Source: Cordia subcordata
Lineage: Eukaryota > Streptophyta > Magnoliopsida > Boraginales > Cordiaceae
NCBI GenBank assembly: GCA_028554755.1
Contig: JAPTOF010000024.1
Span: 868,001-932,000 of the forward strand
DNA: 64,000 bases
Reading direction: 5' to 3'
Shown: positions 58,514 to 64,000 of the stretch, in pieces
Numbering within the stretch: the stretch's first letter is position 1
How the letters are laid out: the number at the start of each line of letters is the position of its first letter
Program-made: the position numbers and the translations under genes
The notes under the pieces: model-generated
What the model was told of the DNA's origin: nothing
The model's input: only the letters and a program-made list of their open reading frames with translations
Databases searched by the model: none

Positions 58514-59291
58514 TACATATATATATATATATACATATGTATATATGCTCAAACATAATAGAAAAGAGGATGAAAAAGAGATTAGAAAGCTTCCTTTTCA
58601 CCCTTTGCAATTTTTACACAATCTTTGAGCAAATCTTCACTCCTAAGTATTTAGATCCCTCCAAATAAGCTTGAATCTAGGTGGGGAAGTGTGTGAGAAT
58701 ATGTGTGTGAGGACGGTGAGTTAGGTTTTAGTGTGTGTGAAAAATAGGTGTGAAGTATGTGTGGATTGATGATTGAATTGGTGCAAAATCAAGCCCTTTT
58801 TTTATAGTTACGTGTGCTTTGCCAGTGACCTAGGTGATCGATTGGCTAAAGAGGGTACTCAACTAGCTCAAAATGGGTAGCTCTTTAGAGTGACCAGTCA
58901 ACCTAGCCGGTCGACTGGCTAAAGGAGGAGCCCGACTGACTATAAATTGTAGATCGCTGAAATCGATCGACATGCTCTTCTTCTTGGTTGACCAACTAGA
59001 CTTTTCTCCTTCAATCTTCATTCTTTTGACCTCTGATCTTCACCCTATGACCCATACACCTTCTACCTTCATTACCTATCATCGTGCAAGCTTCGTTATC
59101 AACCCAAGACTCACTTAAAACATCAAAACAAGCAATTAGTGTAGCATTTATCTATTAAACTCAAGTATAATTATCTTCACTTAAGCATAACTCTAGCATG
59201 AATACTATACTAATGCCGCTACATATGCATATAACACTTCTAAAACATGATCAAAACACAATGCAAACACACATAAAATCAAGACATATTA
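57425..59291 (-). repeat. Athila-G 3' LTR
   Basis: About 1867 bp. The U5 end is at 57425 (TGATGGGG on the plus strand) and the U3 start is near 59291 (CATATTA, an eroded CATCA). The R/U5 motif is near 57460-57500, the TTTAAA dyads near 57985 and 58050, and the CG-rich block near 58820-59000. Confidence 0.87.
58483..58548. repeat. (TA)n-rich microsatellite in Athila-G LTR
   Basis: Interrupted AT/ACAT repeats at the same LTR position as the TA run of the solo LTR at 47366. Confidence 0.9.
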
Positions 59292-60698
59292 ACACCCCTA
59301 AACCTTCTCCTTGCTTGTCTCCGAGCAAGACCAAACCTAAGTCTATCTCAAAGTTGCTAAAAAGAGTTGTCTGGAGGATTGACTCGCTATCTCGGTGGAC
59401 CTAAGGAGCATGAAGGGGTCATTTCTTTTGTAGAGGGTCCTTAAGCCATTTTGAATCCTCTTTTTACTCATAAAGGGCCTCGTACCTTGTGGGAAGTTCC
59501 CTTGTAGCTAAGCCACCACATGCCTAGGAGTCTAATGCACTCACTTAAGACATTGATATTTCATGCTCCCCAACTAACATGGCCTCTCTAACATGCACAA
59601 AGCCTTAAAGCTAAGAAGAGAAGGAATATACAAATACCATGGCTCACAAAATGACGTAAGAGCCTTATTCACATTATAACAAAAGAACAAAGAGAGTAAC
59701 TTGTGCTAAGCTGACATTGTATCACTTAAGCACTTATTCATTGAACTTTTTGGTGATTTTGACTTTTTTCTCCTTTTCACTTTTTTCAATTTTTCAATCT
59801 TTTCATCTTTTTGCACCTTTTTGCCTTTTTCAAATTTTTTGAATTTTTTGCATTTTGCATTTCATTACATAATCAAAAGAAAAGAAAAAGAAAGGCTAAG
59901 GCACATAAAAAAAAAAAACCAACTAAGGAAGGGGCACTCATATCAACACCCCTTTTCAACCACTTTTTGCAACCAAGCCATGGGATAGCTACATGGTGCA
60001 TTCTTAAAGGCACACACTCCCCACAACTTTCAAAGGCACCCTTTCTAGGACTCGGATCTCCCTCCATTCCATTTACTCCCTACAATGCAAGCTTATTTTC
60101 ACCAATCAATTGAATCAATAACAAAAGCCAACACTCCAATCAGAAAAAGATAAATGACTCTAAATGAACAAAAATTGAAAAAAAATTTCACAATTTTTAA
60201 GTAAATAATGTAATCTATCTTAATGAAGCATAAAACAATAAAACCACACTCCCACACTTCCAAACCTAAACTTTGCTTGTCCTCAAACAAATAGAACGAA
60301 ACTACAGAACAAGCAGGTAAGCATCAAAGCAAGTAAGGGTGGTGGGGAAGGGGTAGATATAAGGGGAACAAGTGGAGAAAGGATTGATACAACTTTGTCA
60401 AAGCTCTTCATGGGATTGACACAACTTTGTCGAAGCTCTTCATGCCAATGGTTCATCATTTGACCAATAACCCTATTCCTTCATCAAACCACAAATACTT
60501 AGGTTAGTAGCACTACTGTGTAAGCTTGCATTGGCACGTGTAGATAATAAGCAAAGTGCATCCTATAGGAAAAGGATTAAGGGATTAAGGCATCAACACT
60601 TGTATGGGTCAAAAAAGAGAAAACAAACAAAAGGAAAATGAAATAAGAAATAAAAATAGCAAAATTTAACCTAGGCTGCCTCCTAGTAGTGCTAACTA
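59292..60698 (-). other. Athila-G polypurine tract and 3' non-coding region
   Basis: The terminal hairpin plus polypurine module is at 59292-59332 and the internal one at 60247-60292, again about 0.95 kb apart. A T-rich stretch is near 59750-59860. A 22 bp local duplication is visible near 60383-60443 (GATTGACACAACTTTGTC and similar). No gene. Confidence 0.72.
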
Positions 60699-60996
60699 TC
60701 ACGCCGTCCACCAGGTGATCATCAACTTATCATTAACCTTTGTAGATGGGGTCTTGAAGTGCTATAGTCTCCATATGTGCTATGCTCGGACCATATGCAT
60801 GCTTTAGACATTATGCATTCACTGTTTACTCTCGGCCATCTTTTGAATCCTTTAACTTCACCACTCTAAAAGGGTAGGCTACCATCACCTCGTACGGACC
60901 ATCCCATCTTGTCTTTAGCTTCCCTGGAAAGTGCTTCAAACGTGAGTTAAGAAACCAAACTTTATTGGAGGAAGAGAATGATTTAATAAGAATATG

Positions 60997-62783
60997 TGAT
61001 GAGTTGTGATTTGGTGTGTGTTTGCATTGCCATTTACTTATATTTTAGAGGTGTTGAATGCTTATAATGATGCATTAGTGTAGTACTTTTGATAGGAATA
61101 GGCTTAAGCGTGAACAAATGTGCATATTGAGTTTAAGAGATAAATTGCTACACTAATTGCTTGTTTTCAATGATTTAGGCGGACTTTGGGTTAAGATCAA
61201 GATTGGATGATGAAAGGTGATGAAGATGAGACATGCACGGGTCGAAAAGAGAAGACCGAAGGTCGAAAAGAGAAGATCGAAGGCCGAAAAGATGAAGGAA
61301 GTCAGCCGGACGACCATGAAAGAAGATCGGTCGACCGGCCACTCCAGAAAGCTTCATCGAAAAGCCAGACGACCCCTCTTTCAAGAGCCGGTCGACCGGC
61401 TAGGTCGACCGGCCACTCCAGAGAGCTCCACTAGAAAGCCGGTCGAGTACTCTAGAGGCCGGTCGACCGGCTATGCGCGAACTTACAAATAAAGCCCGAT
61501 GCAGAAGAATTTGGGGGGGAGCAAAAAAAAAAAACACGTACTTCACACCTAACCTCTCACACACTTAACCCTAATCTCTAGCCGCTTCCCACACCCTTTT
61601 CACACACTTTTCACCAAGAACCAAGCTTAGTTGGGAGGATTCAAACGCTTTGGAATCAAGATTGTTCACAAGCCGTGATCAAAATTCGCTAGGATGAAAG
61701 GGGAGTTTCGTTATATCTCTTTCATTCTATTTTCCATTATGTCTGAGTAGGCTTGTATAGGGTGATTAAACTTATGTAATGGGTTGATTTTATACTCTTA
61801 TGATATGGGATATGATGGCTGAATATATATATTTTTTGATTTGTCTTGTTTAATTGGGTGTTCTTTCATTCATGTCTATGTGTTTGATAAAATGCCTAGA
61901 TGAGTAACATGTATACAAATTGAAGTTTGTTTGTTACTAAACACATCTAATCCATGTTATACTCATGTCTATGTGTTTATATGTGGATGCTATGAAGTAG
62001 GCAATGCTTTTATTCATGTCTATATGCGTATTTGCATGCCTAGTAACGAGCACAACTTTAATATTGCATTTTATGCATGCGCTAGCAAGTGAAATCCTGC
62101 TGTAGTGACTTTAGAATGACGAAGCATAATTTAGGGCTAGTCTAGATCGAGTCTCCTTTGGTTTTAAATCCAGCCAATAGGTTTCAGGATAGATTTAGTC
62201 GACCTTAGCAACACTAGGTCTTGGCTTTAAACCCAGCCAACGGTTTAGGTACTAAGGTAGGTTCATTCTAAGCCACCTAGGAAATTAGTTAGTCAATCTT
62301 GAGGCCCTAGGTCATAAGGACCACGCCGTAGTTCTAGGAGGCGCCGCCTAGGGACGGACTCGCACCGAGTCCTAGGGGGAAATCAGGACATTAACTAGCA
62401 ACCTAGTTAAGAGCACTTATGATAGTTAGCCATCATCCCTTAATCCCATAGCATTTGAGTATAGAATTACCCATTCATAAGTCGAAGTCACCCTATCCCT
62501 TTTCAATTGTTAGTTTCCTCTTAATCAACTTGCGTTTCCATTTGTTTTTATTCATAGTTTAGTTTTATTTCGTTTACATAGAGCTCCCAATAATCCAAAA
62601 TCTCACAAGAAGAAATTCACCTAGTTAGATCTGTCTTTTTAGCTCCTTTTAGAACATCAAGCATAGGATTCATTCACATTATTCACGCCTCCCTGTGGTT
62701 CGACACCTATACTCGTACACACTATATTGCACGATCCGTACGCTTGCGGGTCTTTTAGAGCTTGCTCTCGTAACACGACATCA
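60997..62783 (+). repeat. Athila solo LTR inserted in Athila-G integrase
   Basis: An LTR of 1787 bp, TGATGAGTTG to ACGACATCA. The target-site duplication ATATG (60992-60996, 62784-62788) is perfect. It has the best-kept palindrome array of the window (61299-61480) and belongs to the same subfamily as the solo LTR at 46421-48216. Confidence 0.95.
61299..61480 (+). repeat. CG-rich palindrome array, best preserved copy
   Basis: Contains GCCGGTCGACCGGC (perfect 14 bp palindrome) and close variants five to six times, separated by ACTCCAGAGAGC-type spacers and GCCGGACGACC. It lies just before the likely TATA position (TACAAATAAAGCCCG near 61485). Confidence 0.9.
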
Positions 62784-63009
62784 ATATGTCTATCATGAAT
62801 TCTCTTCATCCTATCCTTATAAAGCTTGGCATTCTCATACACCTCATACCTAACCTCTTCCAATTCCACCAAGTTGAGCTCCTTTTTCTCACCCGCTCTT
62901 GCCATATCAAAATTTAGGGCCTTGATTGCCCAATAAGCCCTATGCTCAACCTCTACCAATAAATTGATCAGCCTTTCCATAAACTAAACTATACAAGGAC
63001 AAACTAACA

Positions 63010-63712
63010 TGTGCCATTTGTGCGTGTTTGTACATAGTGATTTCATGCACATTTAGAGGTGTTTGTAGCAAAATTGAGTGTATTTAGTATAGAGTTTATG
63101 CATATTTGCTAATATTTTTACATAATGTATTTAGAAGATGCATAAATGCTATACTAAGTATTATATTTTGTGTTTTAGGTGACTTTTGGGATGGGTCAAG
63201 CTTAAACGAGGAAGAAACGAGCTAAACATTGAAGACTAGAAGCGAAAAGATGAAGAAATGAGCCAAAAATGAAGTTTGTCATTTGTGCATGTTTGTACAT
63301 AGTGATTTCATGCACATTTAGAGGTGTTTGTAGTATAATTGAGTGTATTTTGTATAGAGTTTATGCATATTTGTTAATATTTTTACATAATGTATTTAGA
63401 TGCATAAATGCTATACTAAGTGTTATATTTTGTGTTTTAGGTGACTTTTGGGATGGTTCGAGCTTAAGCGAGGAGGAAACGAGCTAAACATTGAAGACCG
63501 GAAGTGAAAAGATGAAGAAATGAGCCAAAAGTGAAGTTTCAAGTTGAGTTGTCAAGGCACTGGGGACTACCCGGTAGGGTCCCCTGTTAAGTACCGGCAT
63601 CCCCCAATAAATCTAGAAAGCTCATATTTTCACTGGTTGAGCATCATATTTCGTATCGACTACCCAGTATGGTCTCATAGTACTCGCATTGAAGAGTCTG
63701 TGAGTAGCCCGT
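63010..63712 (+). repeat. Diverged Athila-like LTR start (H) with tandem duplication
   Basis: Begins TGTGCCATTTGTGCG. A block of 265 bp (63010-63277) is repeated directly to about 63539 with few changes. The end of each unit, TTTTAGGTGACTTTTGGGATGG, matches the conserved U3 start block of the main Athila LTRs. The following part has CTACCCGGTAG-type near-palindromes (near 63568 and 63660) in place of GGTCGACCGGC. The LTR is cut at about 63712. The same family is at 258-1747. Confidence 0.75.
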
Positions 63713-64000
63713 GTTGGGTTTAAAGCCAAGACCTAGTATCACTTAAGTCGACTAAACCTATCTGAAAACCTATTGGCTGGCTTTAAAACCAAAGGTGACT
63801 CGATCTAGGCTAGCTCTAAATTACTGCCGTCATTCTATGGTCATTATAGTGGGATTTGATTGATTAGCACATTCACAGATGTTCAAAACTTTGGTGTTTG
63901 CATATATAAAGACCTATTCAACTACCAAACATCGTCATGCTCGCATTACACCCTTAAAAGAAATTGGGAAGCAACAATATGCTTATTGAAGTCATATTCA
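63713..64000 (-). repeat. Athila LTR fragment at window end
   Basis: In minus orientation from the first TTTAAA dyad (GGGTTTAAAGCC near 63718) through the second (TTGGCTGGCTTTAAAACC near 63772) into the region with CGTCATTCTATGGTCA. It corresponds to the middle of the LTR and runs out of the window. It joins H in inverted orientation. Confidence 0.85.

Larger units (their letters stand above)
57425..63008 (-). mobile_element. Athila-G: 3' part of an Athila element, split by a solo LTR
   Basis: Minus-strand fragment: 3' LTR 57425-59291, polypurine tract, 3' non-coding region, and integrase C-terminus at 60699-60996 and 62789-63008. It stops at 63008 against another LTR, so gag, protease, reverse transcriptase and the 5' LTR are absent from the window. 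Its sequence is more diverged from A-D than they are from each other. Confidence 0.88.
60699..63008 (-). pseudogene. Athila-G integrase C-terminal part, split by solo LTR
   Basis: The part from 63008 to 62789 encodes [20 protein letters not shown] and [10 protein letters not shown]. The part from 60996 to 60699 carries the C-terminal tail up to the stop at 60699-60701. They join across the ATATG duplication. The catalytic residues lie beyond the truncation at 63008. It is non-functional. Confidence 0.88.

Noticed and set aside
61299..61480. A CRISPR-like array, because of regularly repeated palindromes
   Set aside because: Spacers are repeated and not unique, the context is a plant LTR, and no cas-like gene exists.

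Overview
This window is repeat-rich nuclear DNA from a flowering plant, probably one with a large genome. I see no cellular gene, tRNA or rRNA. Nearly every base belongs to long terminal repeat (LTR) retrotransposons. Most are Ty3/gypsy elements of the Athila lineage: LTRs of about 1.8 kb, a primer site complementary to tRNA-Asp, a single-frame gag-pol, and an FMDD-type reverse transcriptase box. One is a Ty1/copia element with 1.9 kb LTRs and an initiator-tRNA-Met primer site. The species cannot be told from the sequence.

Branch 1 is a four-deep nest of Athila copies resolved by target-site duplications (TSDs). Athila-D (minus strand, 1843-39793) is split in integrase by Athila-A (plus, 5500-33429; TSD CCAAT/TCAAT). 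A is split in integrase by Athila-B (plus, 12634-29469; TSD ATGGG/ATGAA). B is split in its leader by Athila-C (minus, 14636-25715; perfect TSD TTTAC). C is the youngest of the four and keeps all parts in order.

Branch 2 starts where D's 5' LTR breaks off at 39793. There begins the LTR of another copia-like element (F). F's LTR is split by a nearly complete copia element E (40110-51265; perfect TSD GGTGA), and E's reverse transcriptase is split by an Athila solo LTR (46421-48216; perfect TSD GTAAA). Athila is therefore both the oldest host and the youngest guest.

From 52610 to 57424 lies AT-rich sequence without a convincing gene, including a degenerate tandem array of roughly 70-75 bp units at 54235-54690. 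From 57425 there is another minus-strand Athila piece (G: 3' LTR, 3' non-coding region, integrase C-terminus). It is split by a second solo LTR (60997-62783; perfect TSD ATATG) and then truncated against a diverged LTR (H) that carries a 265 bp tandem duplication. The window ends inside one more LTR fragment. A second diverged LTR of the H type lies at 258-1747.

All coding regions are broken, mostly by C-to-T or G-to-A changes, so none of the copies looks able to move by itself. The most interesting signals are: a CG-rich palindrome array (GCCGGTCGACCGGC) just upstream of the LTR TATA box that also appears, with its spacer, in the leader of the unrelated copia element; a perfect 83 bp inverted repeat inside the F LTR; a frameshift shared by Athila-A and Athila-C; and a duplicated polypurine-tract module inside every Athila 3' region.
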